This document shows positions 36,735-45,589 of a DNA stretch of 64,000 nucleotides, one piece after another (positions within the stretch are counted from its first letter, which is position 1; every line of letters starts with the position of its first letter). A program made the translations under genes and the position numbers. The stretch spans positions 2,108,001 through 2,172,000 of the forward strand of contig CBDDBR010000011.1 in assembly GCA_965225895.1 (NCBI GenBank), read 5' to 3'. The notes below the pieces were generated by a model. The model was not told the DNA's origin, made no database searches, and was given only the letters and a program-made list of their open reading frames with translations. The DNA comes from Endobugula sp965225895 (GTDB taxonomy: Bacteria > Pseudomonadota > Gammaproteobacteria > Pseudomonadales > Cellvibrionaceae).

Positions 36735-37079
36735 TTACAAACTATCAATCCCATCAAACACTATCGGCTGGTGCGATTGTTCACTGCATACGCGGTTCAG
36801 TAATTCTTCTAGGGTTTCTTGGGTTTTCGTGCAGCGCCATAGGTTTGTATCGTATGCGCAGTGAAAACCACCAGATTTTGCAGCTACCCAAATTTGTTGG
36901 TTCGCTTGCTGTTTAGAGATAATCACTTTGGTCTCTGTATCTTCACAATCAATCGTAATAACACCGCTACCGTTTTCATAATCAAGGGGCGCTTGCTGTT
37001 CTTCTATTAAATGATCAAGAATGGCTTCTATTTTGGCGTATAGCGCTTCTGCAATATCGGTGTATTCTGCATTATTCAT
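36735..37079 (-). CDS. cyaY: Frataxin homologue CyaY
   Basis: CyaY (114 aa) binds iron and tunes IscS-dependent iron-sulfur cluster assembly. It has the acidic first helix (AEALYAKIEAILDHLIEE), the beta strands VITIDCED, VIISKQQANQQIWVAAKSGGFH and a closing helix (ETLEELLNRVC). The acidic ridge is present. It is divergent from lptM-lysA, as in many Gammaproteobacteria. Confidence 0.95.
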   Translation of the reverse strand: MNNAEYTDIAEALYAKIEAILDHLIEEQQAPLDYENGSGVITIDCEDTETKVIISKQQANQQIWVAAKSGGFHCAYDTNLWRCTKTQETLEELLNRVCSEQSHQPIVFDGIDSL

Positions 37080-37439
37080 AACATGTGTACTTTTTATTCA
37101 TTAGATTGGCGTGCAGAGCTTATCGACTAAGCCCGTTAATATAGGCGAATCATACCTGTAATTTGCTACTCAATGATAGCGTCTCATCGCTTTATTTGCC
37201 TTAGCCGTAATACCTATATATACCCATATTCTATGAATGGCATACGAGCAAACACCTGCCATAATGTAAATAAAAAGCCGCCATACCAGAAAAACTCCGC
37301 CTTAGTCGGTTTCTTTTCGACAAGTGTGCCCTGCTCACATATACTAGCGCGACTCTAGTGAAGGTCTATTGAATACAGGCCTTCAGTACTCATTGCGCGT
37401 AGATGAGCCATCATTCCTAATACTATGATTAAAAGCACT
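37080..37439. other. 360-bp spacer between cyaY and lptM
   Basis: This divergent spacer holds a good plus-strand promoter at 37317-37345 and no supported gene. An in-frame ATG at 37425 could extend lptM by five codons, but it has no better ribosome site. Confidence 0.5.
37317..37345 (+). promoter_or_regulatory. Sigma70 promoter for lptM-lysA-dapF
   Basis: TCGACA (five of six to the -35 consensus), a 17-base spacer and TATACT (five of six to the -10) predict a start near 37352. This gives an untranslated leader of roughly 90 bases before lptM. Confidence 0.55.
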
Positions 37440-37562
37440 ATGAAAAAAACAACGATCACATTATTCATGAGCACACTCATCACATTATTAACCCTATCGG
37501 GTTGTGGCCAAACAGGCCCGTTATATTTACCCGATGAGACAGAAAAAACTGCCGCGCAATAA
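37440..37562 (+). CDS. lptM: Small lipoprotein LptM (YifL)
   Basis: The 40-aa product has a Lys-Lys start, a hydrophobic core and the lipobox LSGC with the modified Cys at residue 22. The mature part GQTGPLYLPDET matches LptM, where the CGQxGPLYLP motif is diagnostic. LptM assists assembly and disulfide formation of the LptD/E translocon in the outer membrane. It is encoded just before lysA, its usual place. The start could also be an in-frame ATG at 37425; neither has a clear ribosome site. Confidence 0.88.
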   Translation: MKKTTITLFMSTLITLLTLSGCGQTGPLYLPDETEKTAAQ

Positions 37563-37600
37563 ATGATTGGCCAGATATAACCGTAACGACAGAATATATA

Positions 37601-38851
37601 ATGACTCAATTTCACTACCAAGATAGCACCTTACTGTGCGAACAAACCTCTCTGCAAGATCTTGCCAACCAATACGGCACTCCCGCTTACATTTATAGCC
37701 GTGCAGCACTCTCGCAACACTATTTAGAATATCGTGATGCTTTAGGTGATCACCCAGGCATGATCTGTTATGCCGTAAAAGCCAATTCTAATATTGCGGT
37801 ATTAAATGTATTAGCAAAATTAGGCGCGGGTTTTGATATTGTATCGATTGGCGAGCTAGAGCGCGTCATACTCGCAGGTGGCGATCCGAGTCGCGTAGTA
37901 TTTTCGGGTGTTGCCAAAACAGAAGCCGAAATGCAGCGTGCACTTGAGCTGGGTGTTTACTGCTTTAATATTGAATCTATTCCCGAGCTTACGCGTTTAA
38001 ACTCAGTGGCCGCCTCACTAGGTGTAAAAGCGCCTATTTCTTTACGCGTAAACCCTGATGTAGATGCACAAACACACCCTTATATTTCTACGGGTTTAAA
38101 AGAAAATAAGTTTGGTATTGATATTGAACAGGCCATTGATGTTTACCAACACGCCGCCAGTTTATCGCACTTACATATTAAAGGTGTTGACTGCCATATT
38201 GGCTCTCAGCTCACCACATTAGCTCCCTTTTTAGATGCCTTAGACCGCGTATTGCAACTCATTGATCGCCTAGCCGATACAGGCATCACCATTGAACACC
38301 TTGATCTAGGCGGCGGCTTAGGCGTCACTTATGACGACGAAACACCTCCTAGCGTAAATAGTTACATTACAGCGATAAAAGACCGCATTCAGGGACGCAA
38401 CGTGTCTCTTTCATTCGAGCCAGGTCGCTCTATTGCTGCCAATGCTGGGGTATTACTCACACAGGTTGAGTTTTTAAAACCTACCGAGCATAAAAACTTT
38501 GCCATTATTGATGCGGGAATGAATGATAATATTCGCCCATCACTGTACCAAGCATGGCAACGTGTATTACCCTTGAGCGAAGCCAAGGGTGACAGTGATA
38601 CACTATGGGATCTTGTAGGCCCCGTGTGTGAAACTGGCGATTTTTTAGCCAAAGATCGCGCACTGTCATTGCGTGAAGGCGATTGCCTAGCGTTGATGTC
38701 ATCAGGTGCTTATGGATTTACAATGAGTTCTAATTACAATAGTCGTGGTCGACCTGTTGAAATCATGGTGGACGGTGATCAAGCACATATTATTCGAGCA
38801 AGAGAAACGGTGGAAGATTTGGTACGCGGCGAAGCCCTACTACCAGAATAA
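37601..38851 (+). CDS. lysA: Diaminopimelate decarboxylase LysA
   Basis: LysA (416 aa) makes lysine from meso-diaminopimelate. The PLP Lys is in MICYAVKANSNIAVL; other motifs are HIGSQ, DLGGGLGV, FEPGRSIAANAG and GPVCETGDFLAKDR, which holds the active-site Cys. It starts 39 bp after lptM and ends 6 bp before dapF, so the two lysine genes are likely one transcript. Confidence 0.98.
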   Translation: MTQFHYQDSTLLCEQTSLQDLANQYGTPAYIYSRAALSQHYLEYRDALGDHPGMICYAVKANSNIAVLNVLAKLGAGFDIVSIGELERVILAGGDPSRVVFSGVAKTEAEMQRALELGVYCFNIESIPELTRLNSVAASLGVKAPISLRVNPDVDAQTHPYISTGLKENKFGIDIEQAIDVYQHAASLSHLHIKGVDCHIGSQLTTLAPFLDALDRVLQLIDRLADTGITIEHLDLGGGLGVTYDDETPPSVNSYITAIKDRIQGRNVSLSFEPGRSIAANAGVLLTQVEFLKPTEHKNFAIIDAGMNDNIRPSLYQAWQRVLPLSEAKGDSDTLWDLVGPVCETGDFLAKDRALSLREGDCLALMSSGAYGFTMSSNYNSRGRPVEIMVDGDQAHIIRARETVEDLVRGEALLPE

Positions 38852-38857
38852 AAAATA

Positions 38858-39700
38858 ATGACGACACGTTTACGTTTTACCAAAATGCACGGCATCGGCA
38901 ATGATTTTGTTGTTTTTGATGGCATTAATCAACAAGCCGCCGCGGCACTGACACCTGAAAAAATTCGTCGTATTTCTGATCGACGTTTTGGTATTGGCTG
39001 TGATCAAATTCTTGTAGTGAGCGTTCCACAAAATCCCGAAAATGATTTTCGCTATCGTATTTATAACTACGATGGCTCCGAGGTTGAAAACTGTGGTAAC
39101 GGTGCTCGCTGTTTCGCTAAATTTGTACGCGACAAAAAATTAACTGGCAAACGCGTTATTCGCGTTGAAACCCTCGCGGGTATTTTAACGCTGCATGCCA
39201 ATAAAGACGGTAATATCACGGTAGATATGGGTGTACCCGTACTCACACCACAACACATTCCCTTTACTACCGAACAGCAAGCGATTAGTTACCCATTACC
39301 CGTGAATGAACACACACTAGACATGAGTGCTGTCTCTATGGGTAATCCACACGCCGTTGTTATCGTCGACGATGTGGATACTGCGTCTGTAGACACATGG
39401 GGGCCAGCCATTGAGTCTCACCCTCAATTTCCTAACCGTGTTAATGCTGGCTTTATGCGTGTACACTCAAGCGATTCAATAGACCTACGCGTGTATGAAC
39501 GTGGTGTAGGCGAAACACTGGCTTGCGGTACTGGCGCCTGTGCCGCAGTAGTGGCTGGCTGCTTACGCGGTATATTGGATAGCCGTGTTACCGTGCATTT
39601 ACGTGGTGGCGATTTACACATTGAATGGCAAGGGGAAAATCACCCTGTATTAATGACAGGTTCGGCTACGACTGTTTTTCAGGGACAAATAAAAGTATAA
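38858..39700 (+). CDS. dapF: Diaminopimelate epimerase DapF
   Basis: DapF (280 aa) converts LL- to meso-diaminopimelate for lysine and peptidoglycan. The two catalytic Cys lie in ENCGNGARCF and ACGTGACAAVV. The N-terminus KMHGIGNDFVVFDG is typical. It sits between lysA (6 bp) and the DUF484 gene (9 bp). Confidence 0.98.
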   Translation: MTTRLRFTKMHGIGNDFVVFDGINQQAAAALTPEKIRRISDRRFGIGCDQILVVSVPQNPENDFRYRIYNYDGSEVENCGNGARCFAKFVRDKKLTGKRVIRVETLAGILTLHANKDGNITVDMGVPVLTPQHIPFTTEQQAISYPLPVNEHTLDMSAVSMGNPHAVVIVDDVDTASVDTWGPAIESHPQFPNRVNAGFMRVHSSDSIDLRVYERGVGETLACGTGACAAVVAGCLRGILDSRVTVHLRGGDLHIEWQGENHPVLMTGSATTVFQGQIKV

Positions 39701-39709
39701 GGTATTTCT

Positions 39710-40411
39710 ATGAGTACTACGCTAACACCAAATTCAGTCACGATAACTGAAGAAGACATGGCAAATTATCTTCGCCAGCACCCTGACTTTTTTATTGATA
39801 AACCCTCTCTGCTCGCAAATTTAAGTTTGCCCCATGAAAGCGGTAAAGCTATTTCTCTGGTCGAACGACAAGTGAGTGTATTACGCGAACGCAATATGGA
39901 TATGCGCCATCGTCTCACCGCATTAATTGATAATGCCCGCATTAATGATCAATTATTTGAAAAAACAAAACGTCTTATTTTAAGCCTATTAGAAGCACAG
40001 GATATTAATGACTTTATTGATGCACTAATGCACAGTTTCACAAATGATTTTGCTATTCCTCATACTGTTTTATTATTATTTTCTGAACACATTGATGAAG
40101 AGCATTTATCCACTAAAAGCCATGTAAAAATCGCAGGTTACTCTGAATCACAACACATTCTTGGCACGATCATTTCAAACAACCAAACCGTATGTGGGCA
40201 ATTAGATACTGGCGAGCAGCAATTTCTATTTGAAAAAGATGCAACGGCTATTGGCTCTACCGCCATCACTCCATTAGCGGGCGCTAATCCATTAGGTATT
40301 TTAGCTATTGGTAATAGCGACCCAGACTATTATCGCTCAAGTATGAATACTTTATTTTTAAGCTATATTGGTGAAGTATTAAGTCGTTTACTACCCCAGC
40401 ATTTAAAGTAA
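39710..40411 (+). CDS. DUF484 family protein
   Basis: The 233-aa cytoplasmic protein starts with EEDMANYLRQHPDFFIDKPSLL and continues through a coiled coil (VERQVSVLRERNMDMRHRL) into a GAF-like domain (AITPLAGANPLGILAIGNSD, ending YIGEVLSRLL). This is the DUF484 family, nearly always found between dapF and xerC. The function is unknown; the GAF-like fold suggests a ligand or partner-binding role. Confidence 0.92.
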   Translation: MSTTLTPNSVTITEEDMANYLRQHPDFFIDKPSLLANLSLPHESGKAISLVERQVSVLRERNMDMRHRLTALIDNARINDQLFEKTKRLILSLLEAQDINDFIDALMHSFTNDFAIPHTVLLLFSEHIDEEHLSTKSHVKIAGYSESQHILGTIISNNQTVCGQLDTGEQQFLFEKDATAIGSTAITPLAGANPLGILAIGNSDPDYYRSSMNTLFLSYIGEVLSRLLPQHLK

Positions 40412-40488
40412 AGAATAAAAGGTGTGTATCTGTTACACGGTTTACACACTCTATTATTGTAAAGGAACCTATTTTTGAGGAACCGACG

Positions 40489-41430
40489 TTGACTGATGCA
40501 CATAAACGAAACGCACACGCCTCACCTCTTACACTCGAACAATATCATCAACTGTTTGAGCAATACCTTATCACCGAAAAACAATCGTCATCCGACACGA
40601 TTAAGAATTACCGACGTGATATACACAAGTTGCTTCAGTACGCAGAAAAAAACGATATTACCTGTATTAATGATATTGATGCATTCCATATTCGCCAGTG
40701 TATGGCGCAACTACATCAGCACACGTTAAGCCCTCGAAGTTTACAGCGCTGGCTGTCTGCCGTGCGTAGTTTTTTTAATGTACTCATTAAAAAAAATTAC
40801 TTAAAGAAAAACCCTTGTGAAGGTATTGCCGCTCCCAAAGCTAACAAGCCATTACCCAAAACACTAGACGCAGATCAGGTAGGTCAATTACTCAATAATT
40901 TAAGTGATACGTTTATAGGTGCACGAGATAGTGCGATGCTAGAGTTAATGTACTCATCAGGTTTACGTTTATCAGAATTAACCCAGCTCAACTTACCCGA
41001 TATTGATTGGGGTAATCGCAGTGTCATTGTGACAGGTAAGGGCAATAAGTCACGCCAGCTACCCATAGGGCGCTTTGCCTATAACGCTTTAAAACAATGG
41101 TTACCTTGGCGAGAAAAACACATCAAAGAAAGCCATGAGCCTGCCGTATTTATTACAAATAAAGGCCAACGCTTAAGCCAGCGCACTGTGCAATTGCGCT
41201 TGAAAGCGCTAAGTGTATCGCAAGACATGAGCCAATCCGTTAATCCACACATGTTACGGCATTCATTTGCTAGCCATTTATTAGAATCCAGTGGTGATTT
41301 ACGTGCTGTACAAGAGTTACTAGGACATGCCAATATCAGTACAACTCAAATTTATACGCATTTAGATTTTCAGCATTTAGCCAAGGTATACGATCAAGCA
41401 CATCCGCGAGCGCAGAAAAAAGATAAGTAA
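40489..41430 (+). CDS. xerC: Tyrosine recombinase XerC
   Basis: XerC (313 aa) acts with XerD at dif to resolve chromosome dimers. The N-terminal core-binding domain is followed by the catalytic set: Arg in SSGLRLSEL, Lys in VTGKGNKSRQLP, His-x-x-Arg in HMLRHSFASHLL, His in LGHANISTTQ and the nucleophile Tyr in IYTHLDF. The start is a TTG at 40489 with TGAGG upstream; no in-frame ATG fits. It ends the lysA-dapF-DUF484-xerC group. The conserved location argues for housekeeping XerC rather than a mobile integrase. Confidence 0.95.
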   Translation: MTDAHKRNAHASPLTLEQYHQLFEQYLITEKQSSSDTIKNYRRDIHKLLQYAEKNDITCINDIDAFHIRQCMAQLHQHTLSPRSLQRWLSAVRSFFNVLIKKNYLKKNPCEGIAAPKANKPLPKTLDADQVGQLLNNLSDTFIGARDSAMLELMYSSGLRLSELTQLNLPDIDWGNRSVIVTGKGNKSRQLPIGRFAYNALKQWLPWREKHIKESHEPAVFITNKGQRLSQRTVQLRLKALSVSQDMSQSVNPHMLRHSFASHLLESSGDLRAVQELLGHANISTTQIYTHLDFQHLAKVYDQAHPRAQKKDK

Positions 41431-41483
41431 TGGCAATAATAGGTTTACCTCTGCCTTAAAAAAGCGAGGCAAACAATAGATGG

Positions 41484-41717
41484 TTAAATAGGATGGCTAC
41501 CGTACTTATTCTCTGGTTTTTTCGGTGGATCCGCCATAACATTGGGATCAATTTGATTAATTTCACCACCACCTGATAAGAATTGTTCAATCTCTCTATT
41601 TAAGCGCTCTCTCTCTCCTAGCTTTTCAAGCATCGAAGAATGACTCATTAAAAGTTCACTTTCTATTTGGTCAACCGTGCCAACTTCTGGAAAATCGGTA
41701 ACTTCATTTTCTGACAT
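41484..41717 (-). CDS. sutA: Short SutA-like transcriptional regulator
   Basis: The 77-aa acidic protein ends in NVMADPPKKPENKYGSHPI, close to the C-terminus of Pseudomonas SutA, a small RNA-polymerase-binding factor for slow growth. The Pseudomonas protein is about 105 aa with a longer acidic N-terminus; this form is shorter, with a helical centre (MLEKLGERERLNREIEQF) and the Gly-Gly-Glu step. It lies next to glnK as in relatives and converges with xerC. Confidence 0.8.
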   Translation of the reverse strand: MSENEVTDFPEVGTVDQIESELLMSHSSMLEKLGERERLNREIEQFLSGGGEINQIDPNVMADPPKKPENKYGSHPI

Positions 41718-41880
41718 AATTCACATCCAACTACTAAAAATTCAATCACAAGGTATTTATAGTAGATGTAGCGGCATCACACAGAAATAATAAGGCTATT
41801 TTATAGGTTATTTTGTTATTGAAGTGAAGATTGGAAAAGCACTGAGTTATAAGCATGTATGTTGTTGATATTAAAAACAA

Positions 41881-41906
41881 AAAAGCCCACTACAAAGTGG
41901 GCTTTT
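41881..41906 (-). terminator. Terminator downstream of glnK (first copy)
   Basis: AAAAGCCCAC and its complement around a 6-base loop, ending in T4 on either strand, lie 26 bp past the stop of the minus-strand glnK. Confidence 0.85.
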
Positions 41907-41931
41907 ATCAATAAGATGAACTAAAAATGCA

Positions 41932-42270
41932 TTATACCGCGTCGGAACCTGTCTCACCCGTACGGATACGAATCACTTCATCCACCGAAGTAACAAAGAT
42001 TTTACCATCACCGATTTTACCTGTTTGAGCAGCTTTCGTGATGGCATCAACCGATTGATCAACCATTGAATCATCAATCACTAACTCTAGTTTCACTTTT
42101 GGTAAGAAATCAACAATATATTCTGCACCGCGATAAAGCTCAGTATGGCCTTTTTGACGGCCAAAACCTTTCACTTCTGTAACCGTCATGCCCTGCACGC
42201 CAACTTCAGATAAGGCTGCACGAACATCGTCTAATTTAAAAGGCTTAACAATAGCAGTTATCAATTTCAT
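41932..42270 (-). CDS. glnK: PII signal protein GlnK (downstream copy)
   Basis: The 112-aa PII protein has the uridylylation Tyr51 in YRGAEY within the T-loop (GFGRQKGHTELYRGAEY), the B-loop TGKIGDGKIFV and the C-loop RIRTGETG. PII proteins sense 2-oxoglutarate and ATP/ADP and block AmtB when nitrogen is ample. It lies downstream of amtB beyond a terminator, so it may have its own promoter. Confidence 0.95.
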   Translation of the reverse strand: MKLITAIVKPFKLDDVRAALSEVGVQGMTVTEVKGFGRQKGHTELYRGAEYIVDFLPKVKLELVIDDSMVDQSVDAITKAAQTGKIGDGKIFVTSVDEVIRIRTGETGSDAV

Positions 42271-42413
42271 TATATTTTCCTTCTTTATTATTGCTCAATT
42301 ATTATTCATATATATAGAATACGTAATGGCGTTAGCATATCAGTAAATCAAGGCTCTGCCTATATCCAAAGAATAGCTAAAATTACCGATAAATTCTGAG
42401 TATAACCATAAAA

Positions 42414-42439
42414 AAAAGCCCAGCATAAGCTGGGCTTTT
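42414..42439 (-). terminator. Terminator downstream of amtB
   Basis: An 11-bp perfect stem (AAAAGCCCAGC and its complement) with a 4-base loop lies 50 bp after the amtB stop and before the downstream glnK. It separates amtB from that gene. Confidence 0.85.
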
Positions 42440-42488
42440 CTTCATACCATTCCCTATCTCCTTAAATAAAGGAGGGGGGGCAAGGGAA

Positions 42489-43724
42489 TTATTTAGAGTT
42501 AGAAAACTCTGGGTATGCTTCCATACCACACTCAGAAATATCAACACCTGAGAACTCTTCTTCTTCTGTCACACGAAGACCGATAATCATTTTGATAATT
42601 GTCCAAGCAATAAAGCTAGTTACAAATACCCAAACAAAGATAGTCAATGCACCAAGAAGCTGGCCAGAGAAAGTCGCACCATCGTTAGTTAACGGTACTA
42701 ATAATAGACCTAATAGACCTACAACACCGTGAACTGAAATCGCACCAACAGGATCATCGATTTTTACTTTATCGAAAGCAAGAATACTAAATACAACCAA
42801 TACGCCACCTAAACCACCAAACAATGTTGCTTGTAATGCGGTAGGAGTCGAAGGTTCTGCAGTGATTGCAACTAAACCTGCTAAAGCACCGTTTAATGCC
42901 ATAGTAAGATCTGCTTTACCAAATAGAACACGCGCTACGATTAGTGCTGCGATTAAGCCACCTGCAGCTGCTGCATTCGTGTTCATAAATACAACCGCTA
43001 CTGCGTTTGCACTTTCAACTGATGCTGTCGCAAGTACTGAACCACCGTTAAAGCCAAACCAACCCAACCAAAGGATAAACATACCTAATGTTGCTAATGG
43101 TAAGTTCGCACCAGGAATCGCGTTAACTTCACCGTTCGCACCGTATTTACCTTTACGTGCACCTAGTAAGATAACACCTGCTAGCGCAGCCGTTGCACCC
43201 GCCATGTGAACAATACCAGAACCCGCGAAGTCAGAGAATCCGTTGTCACCTAGTACATACATACCAAATACCGCGTCACCGTTCCATGTCCAAGCACCTT
43301 CCATTGGATAGATGAAACCTGTCATAACAACTGCGAATAATAAGAACGCCCATAATTTCATGCGCTCAGCAACCGCACCAGACACAATAGACATTGCTGT
43401 AGCTACGAAAACAACTTGGAAAAAGAAGTCTGCTGAAGGCGCATACGTTGCTGGCTCTTCTGCACCGGCTACACCGTCTGCTGTAATTGTTGAAAGAAAG
43501 AAGTCACCGCCATACATAATTGCGTAACCGCAAACAAAGTACATAATGCAAGCAATCGCAAATAGCGCTGCGTTTTTTGTTAAAATTTCGGTGGTGTTTT
43601 TAGCACGAACTAAGCCTGCTTCTAACATGGCAAAACCTGCTGCCATCCACATTACCAGTGCGCCACATACGAGAAAATAAAATGTATCTAATGCGTACTG
43701 CAACTCAAAGATTTGATTTTCCAT
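42489..43724 (-). CDS. amtB: Ammonium transporter AmtB
   Basis: AmtB (411 aa) forms a trimeric ammonium channel with 11 membrane helices. Visible are GALVMWMAAGFAMLEAGLVR, the His-bearing SGIVHMAGATAALAG and the second pore His in ISVHGVVGLLGLL. The N-terminus shows no cleavable signal. It lies 47 bp downstream of one glnK and upstream of a second. A glnK-amtB pair is normally induced by nitrogen limitation through NtrC and sigma54. Confidence 0.96.
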   Translation of the reverse strand: MENQIFELQYALDTFYFLVCGALVMWMAAGFAMLEAGLVRAKNTTEILTKNAALFAIACIMYFVCGYAIMYGGDFFLSTITADGVAGAEEPATYAPSADFFFQVVFVATAMSIVSGAVAERMKLWAFLLFAVVMTGFIYPMEGAWTWNGDAVFGMYVLGDNGFSDFAGSGIVHMAGATAALAGVILLGARKGKYGANGEVNAIPGANLPLATLGMFILWLGWFGFNGGSVLATASVESANAVAVVFMNTNAAAAGGLIAALIVARVLFGKADLTMALNGALAGLVAITAEPSTPTALQATLFGGLGGVLVVFSILAFDKVKIDDPVGAISVHGVVGLLGLLLVPLTNDGATFSGQLLGALTIFVWVFVTSFIAWTIIKMIIGLRVTEEEEFSGVDISECGMEAYPEFSNSK

Positions 43725-43771
43725 CGTTGCTCTCCTAATAGAATATTGTTTTTGTTAAGAATAAATAAAAA

Positions 43772-44110
43772 TTAAAGGGCATCTTCGCCAGTTTCTGCGG
43801 TACGAATACGAATCACTTGTTCTAAATTAGAAACAAAGATCTTGCCATCGCCAATTTTTCCGCTATGTGCAGCCTTGCTGATAGATTCAACTACGCTGTC
43901 TACTTGTTCATCGCTAATTGCAACTTCTAGTTTTGTTTTCGGTAAGAAATCAACCACATATTCAGCACCACGATATAATTCCGTGTGACCTTTCTGACGG
44001 CCAAAACCTTTCACTTCCGTGACTGTAATTCCTTGAACACCTATTTCAGAAAGCGTTTCACGAACACTGTCTAGCTTAAATGGTTTAATAATAGCTGTTA
44101 CCAATTTCAT
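43772..44110 (-). CDS. glnK: PII signal protein GlnK (upstream copy)
   Basis: A second 112-aa PII protein, close to the copy at 41932 but with scattered differences (for example AISDEQVDSVVES for the other's VIDDSMVDQSVDA). The T-loop Tyr51 and the flanking residues are conserved, so both can be uridylylated. This copy is directly cotranscribed with amtB (47 bp). Duplication probably gave one copy for AmtB gating and one for other targets, which is an inference. Confidence 0.95.
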   Translation of the reverse strand: MKLVTAIIKPFKLDSVRETLSEIGVQGITVTEVKGFGRQKGHTELYRGAEYVVDFLPKTKLEVAISDEQVDSVVESISKAAHSGKIGDGKIFVSNLEQVIRIRTAETGEDAL

Positions 44111-44155
44111 GACTTACTCCTTAAATATGTTTCAAAACATACGTTTATTATGATT

Positions 44156-44188
44156 AAAAAAATACCAAGCTACATAGCTTGGTATTTT
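44156..44188 (-). terminator. Terminator downstream of the TorF-type porin
   Basis: AAAATACCAAGC and its complement around TACATA lie between the porin stop and the glnK start. They end with T4, so the highly expressed porin transcript would largely stop before glnK-amtB. Confidence 0.8.
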
Positions 44189-44199
44189 CGTTAAGCTTA

Positions 44200-44880
44200 T
44201 TATTCGATAGGTAAGCTTAGAGCAACAACAAATAAAGGCTCTCGTGTATCATTATCGCCGTTATCTGAATCAACACCAAAGCTACCAGTGAATGATAAAG
44301 TATCGCTATAAGCATAAGTTACATCAAAATGACCATCAGTATTTGCATCTTCGTGGTCACCGTAAGTTACAGAGTAATCACCGTACTCATAACCATACGC
44401 TCTATAAGATGTGCCTGAGCCACCTGCAATTACTTTAACGTGAGTAAAAGAAAAACCAGCATAGCCTAGGCTAATAATAGATTCAGAGAAATCAGCAAAA
44501 CCTGATGGAGAACTTGTTTCAAGCTGATTAGTATCAGTATTAAAAGAAGTCTCGGCACTTGGGTAAACGTAGTTAACAACGCCTAAATCATAAGAAATAC
44601 CCGCAATTTCACCGCCGTAACCCGCATATAAATCATACTCAGTACCTAAAGTGTCATCACCTGAAGACGCCCAAATACCGCCATAAAAACCGCCATAACT
44701 AGCAGAAAGATCGCCCCACACTTGTGCTGAACCATCACCTAAATCCGCACCACGGAACAAATATAAGTTACTTACACCTACTGATGCGCCAACTTCTACT
44801 TCAGCATGTGCAACCGTTGCTGTTGTTGCTGATGCTGCTAATACAGCTGCTGCTAATAAGCCTTTTGAAAATGTTTTCAT
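44200..44880 (-). CDS. TorF-family putative outer-membrane porin
   Basis: The 226-aa protein has a signal peptide (cleavage likely after VAHA) and a mature part of short Gly/Tyr-rich amphipathic strands ending in VVALSLPIE. The opening EVGASVGVSNLYLFRGADLG is the TorF family (TIGR02001-like). I start at the ATG at 44880 with GGAG six bases upstream; an earlier start adds only MEKH. In this class the gene often precedes glnK-amtB, which suggests a role in nitrogen-source uptake, but its substrate is unknown. Confidence 0.85.
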   Translation of the reverse strand: MKTFSKGLLAAAVLAASATTATVAHAEVEVGASVGVSNLYLFRGADLGDGSAQVWGDLSASYGGFYGGIWASSGDDTLGTEYDLYAGYGGEIAGISYDLGVVNYVYPSAETSFNTDTNQLETSSPSGFADFSESIISLGYAGFSFTHVKVIAGGSGTSYRAYGYEYGDYSVTYGDHEDANTDGHFDVTYAYSDTLSFTGSFGVDSDNGDNDTREPLFVVALSLPIE

Positions 44881-45261
44881 GTGTTTCTCCAAAAAATGTA
44901 TTTTTTTAATATTTAACCCGCAACGGCCTACAACATAAGCTTTTTATTCCAGATGCCCCTAAAATAAAGGATTATGCCGCTCACCGAAGCTTCGCTCGCG
45001 TTAGAATAAGCATAATTTAGACCAAAAAAATAAATTTCTTTTAAAACAATCACTTAGCTTAATATTTTCAGTAAAATATTTTATGGCGTCACAATATGCC
45101 ATAAAATGGTGCAAAAATGTATAATCAAAGAGTGTGAACGCACAGAGTTGGGGCTTGGGGTGAGAACTGCAGCGAAAACCGCACCAATACTGTAGTATTA
45201 AGAGCAATAACCCACAAATTTATGCTCCACAATAAAAAGAGCAACTCAACAGGTATCTATC
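44881..45261. other. 381-bp spacer before the TorF porin and ubiK
   Basis: This spacer holds the divergent control region for the porin-glnK-amtB group and ubiK. I see a possible minus-strand sigma54 element (GG at 45023-45022, N10, GC at 45011-45010) and a palindrome CGAAGCTTCG in the leader. No supported gene is present. Confidence 0.35.
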
Positions 45262-45525
45262 ATGATTTCCGTCTTAGCTAAAAATATACTACGCAATGCC
45301 GTACAGCATTTGCCTTCATTCAACACCGATAACAATGCACAGATGCAAGCATTACACAGCGCATTACAAGAACAGTTGGAAGCGGCATTAAAAAAAGCAA
45401 ATCTTATTTCTCGAACAGAATTTGACATACAAACCGATGTGTTACATCGCACTCAAGCGCATGTTGCAACATTAGAAGAACAATTAACGCTGCTAGAGAA
45501 AAAATTAAAAGACAATGATGACTAG
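45262..45525 (+). CDS. ubiK: Ubiquinone accessory factor UbiK
   Basis: The 87-aa protein is a helical BMFP/YqiC type: an amphipathic N-terminal helix followed by a C-terminal coiled coil (AHVATLEEQLTLLEKKLK). UbiK binds lipids and UbiJ in the soluble ubiquinone-synthesis complex. It lies between the nitrogen cluster and comM, as in relatives. Confidence 0.88.
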   Translation: MISVLAKNILRNAVQHLPSFNTDNNAQMQALHSALQEQLEAALKKANLISRTEFDIQTDVLHRTQAHVATLEEQLTLLEKKLKDNDD

Positions 45526-45589
45526 AAAAAAAATAGCTCTTTCATGTTAAGCTAGCCATCACAAGGAATTTATTAATGCAGGATGCACT

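Noticed and set aside
40489..41430. Integrase of a mobile element
   Set aside because: The tyrosine recombinase lies in the conserved dapF-DUF484-xerC order with no att-like repeats or cargo.
42862..43209. Plus-strand open frame of 115 codons opposite amtB
   Set aside because: Ala/Pro/Thr-rich translation is a shadow of amtB's regular codon pattern.
45101..45190. NtrC sites (TGGTGC near 45106 and GCACCA near 45181)
   Set aside because: The half-sites are too far apart and do not form the TGCACC-N5-GGTGCA dyad.
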